Assembly: GCF_001261735.1 (NCBI RefSeq) | Contig: NZ_CVRP01000017.1 | Coordinates: 80,443 to 144,442 of the forward strand | Length of the DNA stretch: 64,000 nucleotides | Reading direction: 5' to 3' | Origin: Dysgonomonas sp. BGC7 | Lineage (GTDB): Bacteria > Bacteroidota > Bacteroidia > Bacteroidales > Dysgonomonadaceae | Translations under genes and position numbers: made by a program | Part shown: piece after piece, positions 1 through 9,236 of the stretch | How positions within the stretch are numbered: the stretch's first letter is position 1 | Layout: every line of letters starts with the position of its first letter | The notes under the pieces: generated by a model | The model's database searches: none | Told to the model about the DNA's origin: nothing | Seen by the model: only the letters and a program-made list of their open reading frames with translations

Positions 1-1010
1 AATCGGCTTGCGTTATACCCTGACTCGTATCTTTGACTGATGGTTTTCATCAATAGGTCAAATTTATCACTAACACTGACTGTAACAGAGAAAGACGCAC
101 TTTTTATTCCGGAGTTTTTTACTGACGATAGCACTATATTTGCTGTTCCGGCAGTTTTTACTTTGATGACTCCGTCTACTATTTCCAGAACTTCAGGTTT
201 ATCTACTGTGTAAATAACATCTGTCGCAGAAGCCCCTTTCGGAGATAATGTAAATAGCATAGGGTTTATCAAGCTATATTCAGTATCATTGGTCGATAGC
301 TGTAGTCCATTTTGCAATGTTGTACTTAGTGTAATAGATTCTATATCTTTTTTCTCTATTACTTCACATAGCGAAAAATTATCGAACCAGTAAGTGGCAG
401 TAGTATTTTCTACACTTCCATTTTGTTTACAATTTGGTCTGATATAAATCCTGAAAATCTTTAAGTCATCAGCAGTCATATTAGATGCATCAATGGTAAA
501 TGTATATTTTACCCAATCGGAAGCGGTTTTCTTTTCAATGCCTACAGCTGCTCCGGTTTTTAACAAATCTACTCCCGGGATTTGGATAGTTCCTGTTCCA
601 TGTTCTTTATTTACCTCGTTGAATGCAACAGCCTCTATTCTGAACGGAAGTTCTGCAATATTAGCTTTTGCATAGAAGCTATATTCGTACACTCCAGGCT
701 CTAAGTTAGGTATGTCATACGATAAATAGAAACGATAGCGGTAATCAATAGAATTGAGTTGAACCTTCATCGACTTGCTTTCATGTTGAGAAGCATCTGT
801 GACAACGTTTATATCTCCAGACGAAACAGTGTTGAGAACACTTAGATTCCATCGGTTAGCATACTGACCTGTGTATGGATTAGTCGATATCTTTGCAGGT
901 AAGTTGGTTGTTAGTTCAAAACTGGGATTTTGAATAAGGTTACTCTGAGCATTCAGCACACTTATACTCCATATAAATAGAAGCATGCTAAGTAAAAATG
1001 TTTTTCTCAT
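1..1010 (-). CDS. Secreted protein with Ig-like (BIG2) region, 3' end off the window
   Basis: The gene starts at an ATG at 1008-1010 and stays open to the left edge (about 336 codons seen). It begins with a clear signal peptide (MRKTFLLSMLLFIWSISVLNAQ). Residues of roughly 25-190 look like a jelly-roll carbohydrate-binding-type region (starts NLIQNPSFEL, ends in WFDNFSL), and about 195-310 look like a bacterial Ig-like BIG2 domain (pattern of a constant followed by ...TAGTANIVLSS). The last visible residues could begin an alpha-helical catalytic domain such as a polysaccharide lyase, but too little is present to say. Probable role is a surface or secreted glycan-active enzyme; this is inference from domain style only. 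Confidence 0.7.
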   Translation of the reverse strand, partial: MRKTFLLSMLLFIWSISVLNAQSNLIQNPSFELTTNLPAKISTNPYTGQYANRWNLSVLNTVSSGDINVVTDASQHESKSMKVQLNSIDYRYRFYLSYDIPNLEPGVYEYSFYAKANIAELPFRIEAVAFNEVNKEHGTGTIQIPGVDLLKTGAAVGIEKKTASDWVKYTFTIDASNMTADDLKIFRIYIRPNCKQNGSVENTTATYWFDNFSLCEVIEKKDIESITLSTTLQNGLQLSTNDTEYSLINPMLFTLSPKGASATDVIYTVDKPEVLEIVDGVIKVKTAGTANIVLSSVKNSGIKSASFSVTVSVSDKFDLLMKTISQRYESGYNASR

Positions 1011-1342
1011 AGAACTTAATGTTAATAGATTATTTGATTTTATCTTTTTCTGAAAGGGTCAAAACAGTTTGTCCTTTTTATTTAGAGTGACGAATTGTGT
1101 TCTTTATATGATACCCAAGCTTAAGGTTGTTTAAATAGGGTTAACGACAGTTCTTTTATCCGAGGTAAATATATGTATCTTTATTTTATACAAGGGGGTA
1201 AAATAATCCACAATAGGTGCAATATAGTCCAAATTACTTATTGCCAGATGATTGTTGTTTTGCTCTTATATAGAAGTAACCCCTAAAAGCCAAACTGACT
1301 TTTAGGGGCTACTTTATGGAAAGAAGTCGTATCTTTTCCTGT
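1011..1342. other. Intergenic region without a gene
   Basis: About 330 bases between the start of the partial secreted gene and the stop of the MuiA-like gene. No ORF with coding character is seen. It holds the upstream region of the partial gene (A+T-rich, with a weak TATATTTA match on the minus strand) and, near its right end, the hairpin listed separately. Confidence 0.5.
1275..1312 (-). terminator. Hairpin after the MuiA-like gene
   Basis: CCCCTAAAAG at 1280-1289 pairs perfectly with CTTTTAGGGG at 1299-1308, extended by AGTA/TACT flanks. It lies 30 bases beyond the stop of the minus-strand gene. There is no strong T-run on either side, so it may be an attenuating or mRNA-stabilising hairpin rather than a classical terminator. 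Confidence 0.55.
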
Positions 1343-3178
1343 CTATAGGTTTATATTGCTTCCTTTCGGATATTTTACACTATAGCTTATTTGATAAGTT
1401 TTTGTTTCGCCTGCTTCTATCTTTTCTTCCCATGTTACAACTCCGAGCTCCTCTATGTTTGCAGTCCAAGGGGTAGTGTCTTTCGAGATTAGTTCTACTT
1501 CGATATTCTTATTTGTCGAAATCGGATACTGGTCTTTTAGCGTCATCTGTATTGGTTTGTTCTGATTGTTGCGTACAGTAAGGCGATACGAGAATACCTG
1601 CTTGGTGTCATTCCCAAGAAAACGGGTGCTACTGAAATCCTGAAGCTTTTCTCGTTTTACACTTACACGCTTGTCTGTACCCAAAGTAAGGGCGAGTTTT
1701 TTCTGTGTCGATCGTGCATCAATAAGTGATTCACCTACATATGTGCCATCGTATGTAATATTTGCTTTCCCACTAAGGAGATTCAATTTTTCCCAGTCCG
1801 ATATTTCAGCAAGCAAGTATGTTTCTCCGTCTAACTTTGGTGCGCAATAATACTTATATTCAGCACTAGTCTCTTTTGTATGCAGATCTATGTTTTGTTC
1901 TTTTCCATTCCCCGGGATACTATATGGGAGGTCTATATTATATACCATATTCAACTCGTTTTCAGACTGAGATATGTAGTCGTCCATACTTTTGGTAGTG
2001 ACAACAACTACACCGTTACTAGCTTGCGAGCCATACATGGCAGTAGCTGAAGCATCTTTCAGTACACTTATATCTTTTATCATGCTTTGATCTAAAGAAG
2101 CTATATATTCTGCATCTACAGCATTACCATCTACAATATAGAGAGGGACAGCATTGTTATTCATGGAAGATACACCTCTAATTGCAATAGCTGGTGTTTG
2201 CTCTCGCTTCTCGTCATATGAATATGAGTTCTGAACAGCTACTCCGGCCATTTTTCCAGATAAAGATAATAGAGGACTCGATTGCATTGGGCGTGGAGTC
2301 GGTTTGTTGTAATCTAAGAACCATGCTTTAAACAAAGGTGCAATTTTCCCGCTACTAGGGGTCGATGTAGAAAGGGTTAGCTTTACTTTCTCCCAATCCA
2401 AACCTGTAGTTTGTCTGACTTTCGATTTTGCCTGTATTTTGATCGGTTTGTCTGTGGATGCGATATTGATGTCATAATATGGCGTCCAACTTGCAGCAGT
2501 GGTATAGTAGGATATAATAAAATTTGCTGCTCCTGCTATTGGAGATGTCAGATTCAGTTTTAGTACACCAGAAGTTTTATTGTTTTTTGTCGATTCCAGT
2601 TCCTGTTGACTTTCTAATCTCTCTATAGCTTCTTCGTAGTCAGTTTTCTTTTTGTTATCTGTGGTTTGAATAGATTGTAGTTCGCCTGATTTTATTTTGT
2701 AATAGTCCATAGTTTTTACAAGCTCGTCTATTCCTAATCCTTTTTCAGAACCCGACACATTTTTTTCCGTTCCTTTCTGTAACAGTCCAATCAGGTTTTC
2801 TGTTATTTTGATATCTGTCTCTATCTGATTTAGTTTTTTCTGATAGTATTTTATCGAATCGTCCAATTTTTTAGAAAAAGCATTTTTTGTTTTGTCTGCA
2901 AGATAGTCTACCGAAAACTCAGAGGCTGATATAATTGCACCATTGGTTACTTTTATTTTCAGGCTGTTTTTGTCTATGCTAGGGCTCAGATCTTCTATGT
3001 ATATTTCATTTTCGCCTTTCAGTAGTGTGTATGATGCTGTGTGTGTTAGCTCAGCCCCTTGAAAAAATATTGTTGCTTCGGTCAGTTTTGCTTTTGCAGT
3101 CTTTTTATCCTGTGCACGTATATTCACAAAAAGACCTAAAATAAAAATAGTTGTAAAAAGTAATAGTTTTGTTTTCAT
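1343..3178 (-). CDS. MuiA-family (DUF4140/DUF4139) secreted protein with an embedded TonB-plug domain
   Basis: Start chosen at the ATG at 3176-3178, giving 611 aa with signal peptide MKTKLLLFTTIFILGLFVNIRAQ; an upstream TTG start would fall inside the promoter element at 3203-3210. Residues about 30-125 match the DUF4140 N-terminal domain of the mucoidy-inhibitor MuiA family, followed by a coiled-coil stretch (100-200) and the DUF4139 beta-rich domain. Inserted at about 302-397 is a segment that looks like the plug domain of SusC/RagA receptors: SGKMAGVAV, AIAIRG, PLYIVDG, ISVLKDASATAMYGSQASNG, VVVTTK. No beta-barrel follows; DUF4139 resumes after it. Function is unknown; the plug suggests a location or partner at the outer membrane (inference). 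Confidence 0.8.
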   Translation of the reverse strand: MKTKLLLFTTIFILGLFVNIRAQDKKTAKAKLTEATIFFQGAELTHTASYTLLKGENEIYIEDLSPSIDKNSLKIKVTNGAIISASEFSVDYLADKTKNAFSKKLDDSIKYYQKKLNQIETDIKITENLIGLLQKGTEKNVSGSEKGLGIDELVKTMDYYKIKSGELQSIQTTDNKKKTDYEEAIERLESQQELESTKNNKTSGVLKLNLTSPIAGAANFIISYYTTAASWTPYYDINIASTDKPIKIQAKSKVRQTTGLDWEKVKLTLSTSTPSSGKIAPLFKAWFLDYNKPTPRPMQSSPLLSLSGKMAGVAVQNSYSYDEKREQTPAIAIRGVSSMNNNAVPLYIVDGNAVDAEYIASLDQSMIKDISVLKDASATAMYGSQASNGVVVVTTKSMDDYISQSENELNMVYNIDLPYSIPGNGKEQNIDLHTKETSAEYKYYCAPKLDGETYLLAEISDWEKLNLLSGKANITYDGTYVGESLIDARSTQKKLALTLGTDKRVSVKREKLQDFSSTRFLGNDTKQVFSYRLTVRNNQNKPIQMTLKDQYPISTNKNIEVELISKDTTPWTANIEELGVVTWEEKIEAGETKTYQISYSVKYPKGSNINL

Positions 3179-3202
3179 ATGTGTTTTATTTACGTTTTTT
3201 GT

Positions 3203-3210
3203 CAAATATA
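3203..3210 (-). promoter_or_regulatory. Promoter -7 element (TATATTTG)
   Basis: Perfect match to the Bacteroidetes -7 consensus TAnnTTTG on the minus strand, 25 bases before the chosen ATG of the MuiA-like gene. No convincing -33 TTTG was found. Confidence 0.55.
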
Positions 3211-3348
3211 TGGATTATTCTAATTGTTTGTTTTTTAACAATATAAAAAGCCTCTTTTAATTTCGTATATGTTAAACGAGCTCTTTTCCTCAACTTTAAC
3301 TCTATGACAACTGATAATTAAAACACCCCTAAAGATTTAAAATATAAT

Positions 3349-3855
3349 TTAAGTATTGGATGTAATGAGTGATATCTTATTTTGTTTTTCCATAAAACAG
3401 AAGAACATGTAAAGTGTATATTCTACATCTAGTCCATAGTCGATAGTAGGATTGTAATCAATGTTTACTTCATATATGTCAGGGTTGTAGAGGCTAGGCA
3501 ACGAATGTCGTATGTTCCATTCGGTTACCATCGCACGGTTTTTGCCTTTGAGATATGTTTCAGAATAATAGCTTGATGATTTTTGAGTTGCCAAAAAAGT
3601 TTCGAATCCGGTATCAAATACAATAGCTTCGTATTCTTCTATAGACTCTTGGTTGTATATGCATACTGCTAAAGAAGAGTACAAGTCACTAAATATAGAA
3701 AAAGGAGGAACTGTAAATATTTCTGTAATATTTACGACTTCTTTTGGTTTGAGTAAAGATATGCTATTCTTTATTTTTGTATTATAAGTTTTCTTATTTT
3801 GGGCTAGACCTAAAATAGGAAAAATACAAAACAGTATAATTATAATCTTTTTCAT
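3349..3855 (-). CDS. Small secreted protein of unknown function
   Basis: 168 aa with an N-terminal signal peptide (MKKIIIILFCIFPILGLAQ). The rest is a mixed alpha/beta sequence with one cysteine and no motif I recognise. A TACATTTG promoter element lies 30 bases upstream (3885-3892). It stands alone between the MuiA-like gene and the divergent DUF2723 gene. Probably periplasmic or outer-membrane-associated; no function proposed. Confidence 0.65.
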   Translation of the reverse strand: MKKIIIILFCIFPILGLAQNKKTYNTKIKNSISLLKPKEVVNITEIFTVPPFSIFSDLYSSLAVCIYNQESIEEYEAIVFDTGFETFLATQKSSSYYSETYLKGKNRAMVTEWNIRHSLPSLYNPDIYEVNIDYNPTIDYGLDVEYTLYMFFCFMEKQNKISLITSNT

Positions 3856-3884
3856 AATCAGGCTAAATTATGACGTTTATAAAT

Positions 3885-3892
3885 CAAATGTA
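3885..3892 (-). promoter_or_regulatory. Promoter -7 element (TACATTTG)
   Basis: Minus-strand match to TAnnTTTG, 30 bases before the ATG of the small secreted protein at 3349-3855. Confidence 0.45.
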
Positions 3893-4027
3893 AGAAATAT
3901 ATGATACATATCATTCACTTTTCGGATTGCTTTTTGTCAGTTTGTATAATATATTTCATTTTAAGAAGTTTTTTAATTTAACAGACAAAAACAAAGCACA
4001 TGAAAACAATACTTTCAGCCTTTTAAC

Positions 4028-4035
4028 TATCTTTG
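4028..4035 (+). promoter_or_regulatory. Promoter -7 element (TATCTTTG)
   Basis: Plus-strand match to TAnnTTTG, about 60 bases before the ATG of the DUF2723 gene. Confidence 0.5.
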
Positions 4036-4097
4036 CACCCAAATATATATAAAACAACCGTTTAAATAAACGAATATTATTATATACCCGTTTCATT

Positions 4098-7000
4098 ATG
4101 AAGAGATATAACCTGATAAACAATATTTTCGGCTGGCTTAGTTTTGCCATAGCTGCTATTGTTTACCTTATGACCGTTGAGCCGACAGCCAGCTTTTGGG
4201 ACTGTGGGGAGTTTATCACATCGGCCTATAAATTGGAAGTAGGACACCCTCCGGGTGCACCATTCTTTATGCTCACCGGCAAATTCTTTTCTTTATTCGC
4301 ATCTGACCCCACACAAGTGGCTATAATGGTCAATCGTATGTCGGCTTTGCTGAGTGCCCTGACTATATTATTTCTTTTCTGGACAATTACGCATCTGGCA
4401 AGAAAGCTTATATATACTAATTCGGAGAAAGAGATGTCGCTGGGGCAACTAATCGTTATCATCGGTAGTGGATTAGTCGGTGCTCTTACTTATACATTTA
4501 CTGACACATTTTGGTTTTCGGCAGTAGAAGGTGAGGTTTATGCCTATTCCTCTATGTTTACGGCTTTGGTGTTTTGGTTGATACTGAAATGGGAAAATCG
4601 GGCAAACCAAACCGGATCTGATAAATGGCTGGTTCTGATTGCATATACGATGGGATTGTCTATCGGAGTCCATTTGCTCAACCTGTTGTGTATTCCTGCT
4701 ATAGGATTAGTTTATTATTTTAAGAAAGCTAAAGTAATAAACGTAAAGGGTACTTTGATAGCTCTCGGTATATCTGTATTCCTTATTGTAGTATTGATGT
4801 ATGGTATAATTCCTGGCTTTACGAAAGTTGGAGGCTGGTTCGAGATGCTATTTGTCAATAGCTTTGGTTTCTCTTATAATTCGGGAGCATTGACATATAT
4901 ATTACTGATGGCAATAACTATCGCATGGGGATTGTACGAAACACTTTCTGCTAAAGGTAGTATGCAAAGGGCTAAGATTGCTTTTGTAATCTGTATGGCT
5001 CTTAGTGGAGTAACTTTTATAGGAGACAGTATGTTGTTGTGGCTGGTTTTGCTAGGAGGCTTAATTGCATTCTTGGTTATGTCAAAACAAATCACTTTTC
5101 GCTTCTTAAATACAAGCATACTCTGTCTGATGGTGATATTGGTGGGTTATTCTTCTTTTGCATTGATACCTATTCGTTCTGTAGCCAATACGCCAATGGA
5201 TCAAAATTCTCCGGAAAATGTATTTACTCTGGCTAGTTATCTTAACCGTGAACAGTATGGCGATCGTCCATTGTTTTATGGAAAAACTTATGCTTCAACA
5301 GAAGAAAGAGACTCTTCTACAGGGCGAATCACACCGGTAAGTGAAAAACAAACTTATGATAAAGTAGTAAAGAAATCGCCGGATCAGAAAGATGAATATG
5401 TTGTAACCGGAACAATTCCTACTTACGGCTATACAAATACGATGTTGGCTCCGCGTATGTACTCTACCGAAAACCGGCATCTTCTGGGTTATCAAATATG
5501 GGCAGGCGTCAAAGATACCTCTGTAGCTCCTACAATGTTTGAGAACCTGAAATTCTTTTTCGACTATCAGCTTAATTTTATGTATTTCCGTTACTTCATG
5601 TGGAATTTTTCCGGACGGCAGAATGATGTGCAGTCTGTAGGAAATATTGCTGATGGAAACTGGATTACAGGTATCAGTTTTATTGATGAACTTTTAGGTA
5701 GAGGACCGCAAGATAATTTGCCTCCTAGTATAACAGAGAATAAAGGCCACAACAAATATTATATGTTACCTTTGATATTGGGTATCTTGGGTATTGCATT
5801 CCAGTTGACACGAAAGAAGGAAGGTGAGCAACAGTTCCTTGTTACGTTCATGCTGTTCTTTATGACTGGTATTGCTATTATTATATATCTGAACCAGCAA
5901 CCATTCGAGCCTCGTGAGCGAGACTATGCGTATGCCGGCTCCTTCTATGCTTTTTGTATTTGGATAGGTTTCGGGGTAGCATTTATCTGGCAGCTTCTAA
6001 AGAAGTGGTTGCCGGAGACTCCTGCTGCAGCAATAGCTACAGTGGCGGCATTGGCTATTCCTATACAAATGGGCTCTCAGAACTGGGACGACCATGATCG
6101 TTCGGGTAGATACGTGATGCGGGATTTCGGACAAAATTATCTTTTAGGATGCGAACCGAATAGTATTCTGTTTTCGATGGGAGATAATGATACATTCCCA
6201 TTGTGGTATGCTCAGGAAGTAGAAGGATTCCGTACTGATGTTCGTGTATGTAATCTTAGTTATCTGCAAACAGATTGGTATGTTGACCAAATGCGCAGAC
6301 AGGCTTATGATTCTCCTCCTTTGCCTATAGAGTGGGATGAAGATCGTTATCAAGGTTCGAAAGGACAATCTGCTTATGTGTTATCTAAGCAGGATATTGA
6401 GAACGTAATCAATAGAGAGTTCAAGAGTTCTAATGAGAATATGCTTAGTCGTATAAATTATTCAGACTATTACGATACAAAAGCATATAAAGATACAATG
6501 ATGTTGGATGATGTGTTGAATATCCTTAAGACAAAGGATAACTACACACCTCTTAATCCGTTTGGTATAGATAAAGGAGTTATAATACCGGCCAGTGTCT
6601 TTAAAATGCCTATAAATGAGTCTAAGGTTGATTGGGCAGCCTTGGGTAGTAAACCTTCGAGTCAATTTACTTTTGATCTAGGTAGTAATAAAGGCGGGCT
6701 ATACCGACAAGAAATGATGATATTGGATATGCTGAATAATATAAATAAGGATGGATGGAAACGTCCTATATATTATGCAGTTACAATCGGAGAGCCTCCA
6801 TTGCGACTTAATTCTCAATCAGTTTATGAAGGTATTACTCAGCGTATTCTACCGGGAGAAGTAGACAGTACCGGAGTGAATACAGAAGCAATGTTCGATA
6901 ATATGGTCAATAAATACAAATGGGGTGGAATCGAAAACCCGAAAGTATATCTTGACGAAAACAGCTTGCGCATGTGCCGCTCGTTCCGTTTGATGTTTGG

Positions 7001-7556
7001 AGAATTAGTACAGGCTCTTATAACACAGGGTAAGACTGATAAAGCTCTGACTGCATTGGATAAATGTATAGAAGCTATCCCCGGCAATACAGTGCCTCGT
7101 GGCATAGAGTCTGTTGCTTTTGTTGATGCATATTATCAATTGGGACATCCTGAAAAGGCTCAAAAAGTAATAGATGAAATTTTTCATAGAATTGATGGTA
7201 GCCTCCAATGGTATGCTAGTATGAAAATTGGAGATATGCGTAGTTGCAGTACAGATATAAGAGAATTTATGTCGATAAAACTACAAATCTTAGATACATA
7301 TCAGCGCTTTGATAGAGAAAAATATAATGCTCTGTCTGAAAGAATAATGAATGAGACCGAACTATTCTTAAATAATGGTGTAAGCTTTGCTGACAGAAGT
7401 CATCCTTTAGATTATTTGATGAAGATAACAATGAGAGGTTATATGTTTGAAGAAGATTCGTCGATAAGAAAAAGTGAAGGAGCGTTGATGGAGCGTATAG
7501 GCGGAATGATGCATAAATATAAACCGGAGTTACTCCAGAAATATTATTCGAAATAA
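4098..7556 (+). CDS. DUF2723 family integral-membrane glycosyltransferase-like protein
   Basis: 1152 aa. The hallmark of the DUF2723/TMEM260 family is at the N-terminus: a first membrane helix, then PTASFWDCGEFITSAYKLEVGHPPGAPFF, in which the acidic residues (WDCGEF) sit at the position used for catalysis in GT-C enzymes. About 10-12 membrane helices fill residues 10-360 and 550-660. The C-terminal half (660-1152) is soluble, with GDNDTFPLWYAQEVEGFRTDVRVCNLSYL and a helical-repeat-like region from about 960. The eukaryotic relative TMEM260 is an O-mannosyltransferase; protein O-glycosylation at the periplasmic face is the likely role here (inference). It is followed by a strong hairpin, so it is probably monocistronic. 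Confidence 0.88.
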   Translation: MKRYNLINNIFGWLSFAIAAIVYLMTVEPTASFWDCGEFITSAYKLEVGHPPGAPFFMLTGKFFSLFASDPTQVAIMVNRMSALLSALTILFLFWTITHLARKLIYTNSEKEMSLGQLIVIIGSGLVGALTYTFTDTFWFSAVEGEVYAYSSMFTALVFWLILKWENRANQTGSDKWLVLIAYTMGLSIGVHLLNLLCIPAIGLVYYFKKAKVINVKGTLIALGISVFLIVVLMYGIIPGFTKVGGWFEMLFVNSFGFSYNSGALTYILLMAITIAWGLYETLSAKGSMQRAKIAFVICMALSGVTFIGDSMLLWLVLLGGLIAFLVMSKQITFRFLNTSILCLMVILVGYSSFALIPIRSVANTPMDQNSPENVFTLASYLNREQYGDRPLFYGKTYASTEERDSSTGRITPVSEKQTYDKVVKKSPDQKDEYVVTGTIPTYGYTNTMLAPRMYSTENRHLLGYQIWAGVKDTSVAPTMFENLKFFFDYQLNFMYFRYFMWNFSGRQNDVQSVGNIADGNWITGISFIDELLGRGPQDNLPPSITENKGHNKYYMLPLILGILGIAFQLTRKKEGEQQFLVTFMLFFMTGIAIIIYLNQQPFEPRERDYAYAGSFYAFCIWIGFGVAFIWQLLKKWLPETPAAAIATVAALAIPIQMGSQNWDDHDRSGRYVMRDFGQNYLLGCEPNSILFSMGDNDTFPLWYAQEVEGFRTDVRVCNLSYLQTDWYVDQMRRQAYDSPPLPIEWDEDRYQGSKGQSAYVLSKQDIENVINREFKSSNENMLSRINYSDYYDTKAYKDTMMLDDVLNILKTKDNYTPLNPFGIDKGVIIPASVFKMPINESKVDWAALGSKPSSQFTFDLGSNKGGLYRQEMMILDMLNNINKDGWKRPIYYAVTIGEPPLRLNSQSVYEGITQRILPGEVDSTGVNTEAMFDNMVNKYKWGGIENPKVYLDENSLRMCRSFRLMFGELVQALITQGKTDKALTALDKCIEAIPGNTVPRGIESVAFVDAYYQLGHPEKAQKVIDEIFHRIDGSLQWYASMKIGDMRSCSTDIREFMSIKLQILDTYQRFDREKYNALSERIMNETELFLNNGVSFADRSHPLDYLMKITMRGYMFEEDSSIRKSEGALMERIGGMMHKYKPELLQKYYSK

Positions 7557-7560
7557 GAAA

Positions 7561-7609
7561 TAAACAAACAGATTTCCTCTTTATTAATAGATGGGAATCT
7601 GTTTGTTTA
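7561..7609 (+). terminator. 17-bp hairpin after the DUF2723 gene
   Basis: Bases 7561-7577 pair with 7593-7609 (17 pairs, one G-T) around a 15-base loop, starting 5 bases after the DUF2723 stop codon. The potential ATG at 7591 of the next ORF lies on the loop/stem edge, which argues against its use. Confidence 0.75.
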
Positions 7610-7620
7610 TAATACTAGCT

Positions 7621-8232
7621 ATGTTTATAGAACAACCTCCTAGATTATATAGAATGCTCTTTCCTGGGGCTATATGGAGAAAGCCCGTAGAGGGACAGAA
7701 GACAGTTTATCTTACATTTGACGATGGCCCTATCCCGGAGATAACCCCTTGGGTTCTTGATTTATTACGTAAATATGATATTAAAGCTACATTTTTCTGT
7801 GTTGGAGATAATGTACGCAAATATCCCGAGATCTATAAAAGTGTTTTAAATGAGGGACATAGGGTAGGTAATCATACATTTAACCATGTGCAAGGAATCC
7901 GAAAATTTACTAAACGTTATTTGGAAAATGCTCGTTTGGCTTCTGAATATATAACTTCCGACCTTTTTCGTCCGCCACATGGGCACATGAGAATTCCTCA
8001 GTTTTTTACTTTACGCAGAGAATATAAGATTGTAATGTGGGATGTTGTAACCCGAGATTATAGTAAATTGATGACTCCGGAGAAGGTATTGGATAATGTG
8101 AAGAAGTACACCCGCGATGGATCTGTGATTGTATTTCACGATTCGCTGAAGTCGGAGCAGAATATGAAATATGCATTGCCTAGAAGTCTTGAATGGCTAA
8201 AGCAGGAAGGGTATACATTTGGCGTATTGTAA
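7621..8232 (+). CDS. Polysaccharide deacetylase (NodB-like, CE4) family protein
   Basis: 203 aa from the ATG at 7621 (MFIEQPPRLYRMLFPGAIWRK), preferred over the ATG at 7591 because that one is inside the preceding terminator hairpin and the family in Bacteroidales usually starts with this motif. CE4 motifs are present: TFDDGP (motif 1, two Asp), HRVGNHTFNH (motif 2, metal His), RPPHG (motif 3), WDVVTRDY and VIVFHDS (last motif with His). Members remove acetyl or similar groups from N-acetylated glycans such as peptidoglycan or chitin oligomers. There is no signal peptide, so the cellular site is unclear. Confidence 0.87.
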   Translation: MFIEQPPRLYRMLFPGAIWRKPVEGQKTVYLTFDDGPIPEITPWVLDLLRKYDIKATFFCVGDNVRKYPEIYKSVLNEGHRVGNHTFNHVQGIRKFTKRYLENARLASEYITSDLFRPPHGHMRIPQFFTLRREYKIVMWDVVTRDYSKLMTPEKVLDNVKKYTRDGSVIVFHDSLKSEQNMKYALPRSLEWLKQEGYTFGVL

Positions 8233-8239
8233 AATATTT

Positions 8240-8271
8240 ACGGCTCTTTACCATGAGAAGTAAAAAGCCGT
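8240..8271. terminator. Bidirectional terminator
   Basis: Bases 8240-8251 pair with 8260-8271 (12 positions, one mismatch). It separates the convergent deacetylase gene and the minus-strand gene ending at 8309. Confidence 0.7.
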
Positions 8272-8308
8272 GAAACTCTAATTTTTAGATTGTCTTATAT
8301 TATCCATT

Positions 8309-9226
8309 TCACCAATAGCAGCCACCTTCTACTTGGTCTGCATTCTTAGGGGTTTCATTTTCATTTGGTCTTATCCAATGCTCATTGTAAAATATATTGT
8401 AATCGGCCCTGTCATCCCATCTCTTTCCTTTGATGCCAAACATAAATTGTGTTGCCCCACCCATGTGGACAGATTTTTTACCTATATCTTTTACATGGGC
8501 TGCCAACGGAAAACCGTAAGCTCCTGCTCCAATGATAGCAATGTCGAAATCAGTTTCAGATATTTGTTTTTTCATGTGTTCAAGTGCTTCGAACCAATCT
8601 TTGAAATTGACTTTCTCTCCTGCTATGCTTTGTACGGCCTTTATTGTCTTGAGTTCAAACTCTGGTAGTACATTCGGATCTTTAAAAAGAAATTCCCTTT
8701 TTTTGTATTGAGTTGATATTGATTTGCTATATGGATGTATAACCAGAACCTTCTTTCCTGTTAAAGCCTTGTTCCATGATGGAGATATGAAAAAAGGCTC
8801 TGTAGATTGAAGAGGAATTAACTTTACTTGTCTAAAATTGTTCAATAAGAGGTTCTCTCCCTTTACAGAACAACCTAGGACATCTACTTTCGACATACAG
8901 TCTATCATTAGTTGACAGAATCTTTCAATATTAGGAACGCTATTCGAGAAAAAACCTGCATTGTTACTTAGTAAGGTTTTAGCTTTATTATTCCACCCTA
9001 TAAAATTCCAGAAAAATGAAAGGCCATATTTAGATCTTTCTTTGATACTTAAATAGCGTATGACGGCATCAAGCTCTACCTTGCAAGCTCGCGCTATCAT
9101 GCAGGGAGTATCCTGAATGAGTTGATCATATATTATTCTCGATCCTTCTTCTATACTTGTTGTCTCCAGATGCTCTTTCCCCTCCGGCTCCAAAAACCTA
9201 TTTATCAAAGATGTCCTTATCCCCAT
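8309..9226 (-). CDS. Uncharacterised protein, possible glycan-biosynthesis enzyme
   Basis: 305 aa, no signal peptide or membrane helix. The N-terminal third is helical; the C-terminal half has a nucleotide-binding flavour: KKVLVIHPYSKSI, then DFDIAIIGAGAYGFPLAAHVKDIGKKSVHMGGATQFMFGIKGKRWDD and ending DQVEGGCYW. A similar C-terminal block (GAGAYG..., H.GG..Q..FGI.GKRW) occurs in proteins I associate with surface-polysaccharide gene clusters, but I cannot name a family with certainty. It starts 10 bases after the fumarase stop and so is probably the distal gene of a two-gene unit with fumarase. Confidence 0.65.
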   Translation of the reverse strand: MGIRTSLINRFLEPEGKEHLETTSIEEGSRIIYDQLIQDTPCMIARACKVELDAVIRYLSIKERSKYGLSFFWNFIGWNNKAKTLLSNNAGFFSNSVPNIERFCQLMIDCMSKVDVLGCSVKGENLLLNNFRQVKLIPLQSTEPFFISPSWNKALTGKKVLVIHPYSKSISTQYKKREFLFKDPNVLPEFELKTIKAVQSIAGEKVNFKDWFEALEHMKKQISETDFDIAIIGAGAYGFPLAAHVKDIGKKSVHMGGATQFMFGIKGKRWDDRADYNIFYNEHWIRPNENETPKNADQVEGGCYW

Positions 9227-9236
9227 AATCTAGATA

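Noticed and set aside
3956..4150. Minus-strand ORF of 64 aa overlapping the DUF2723 gene start
   Set aside because: Antisense to the well-supported DUF2723 gene and its promoter; no features of its own.
7591..7620. Upstream ATG for the polysaccharide deacetylase
   Set aside because: It lies within the terminator hairpin of the preceding gene, and the downstream ATG matches the usual N-terminus of the family.
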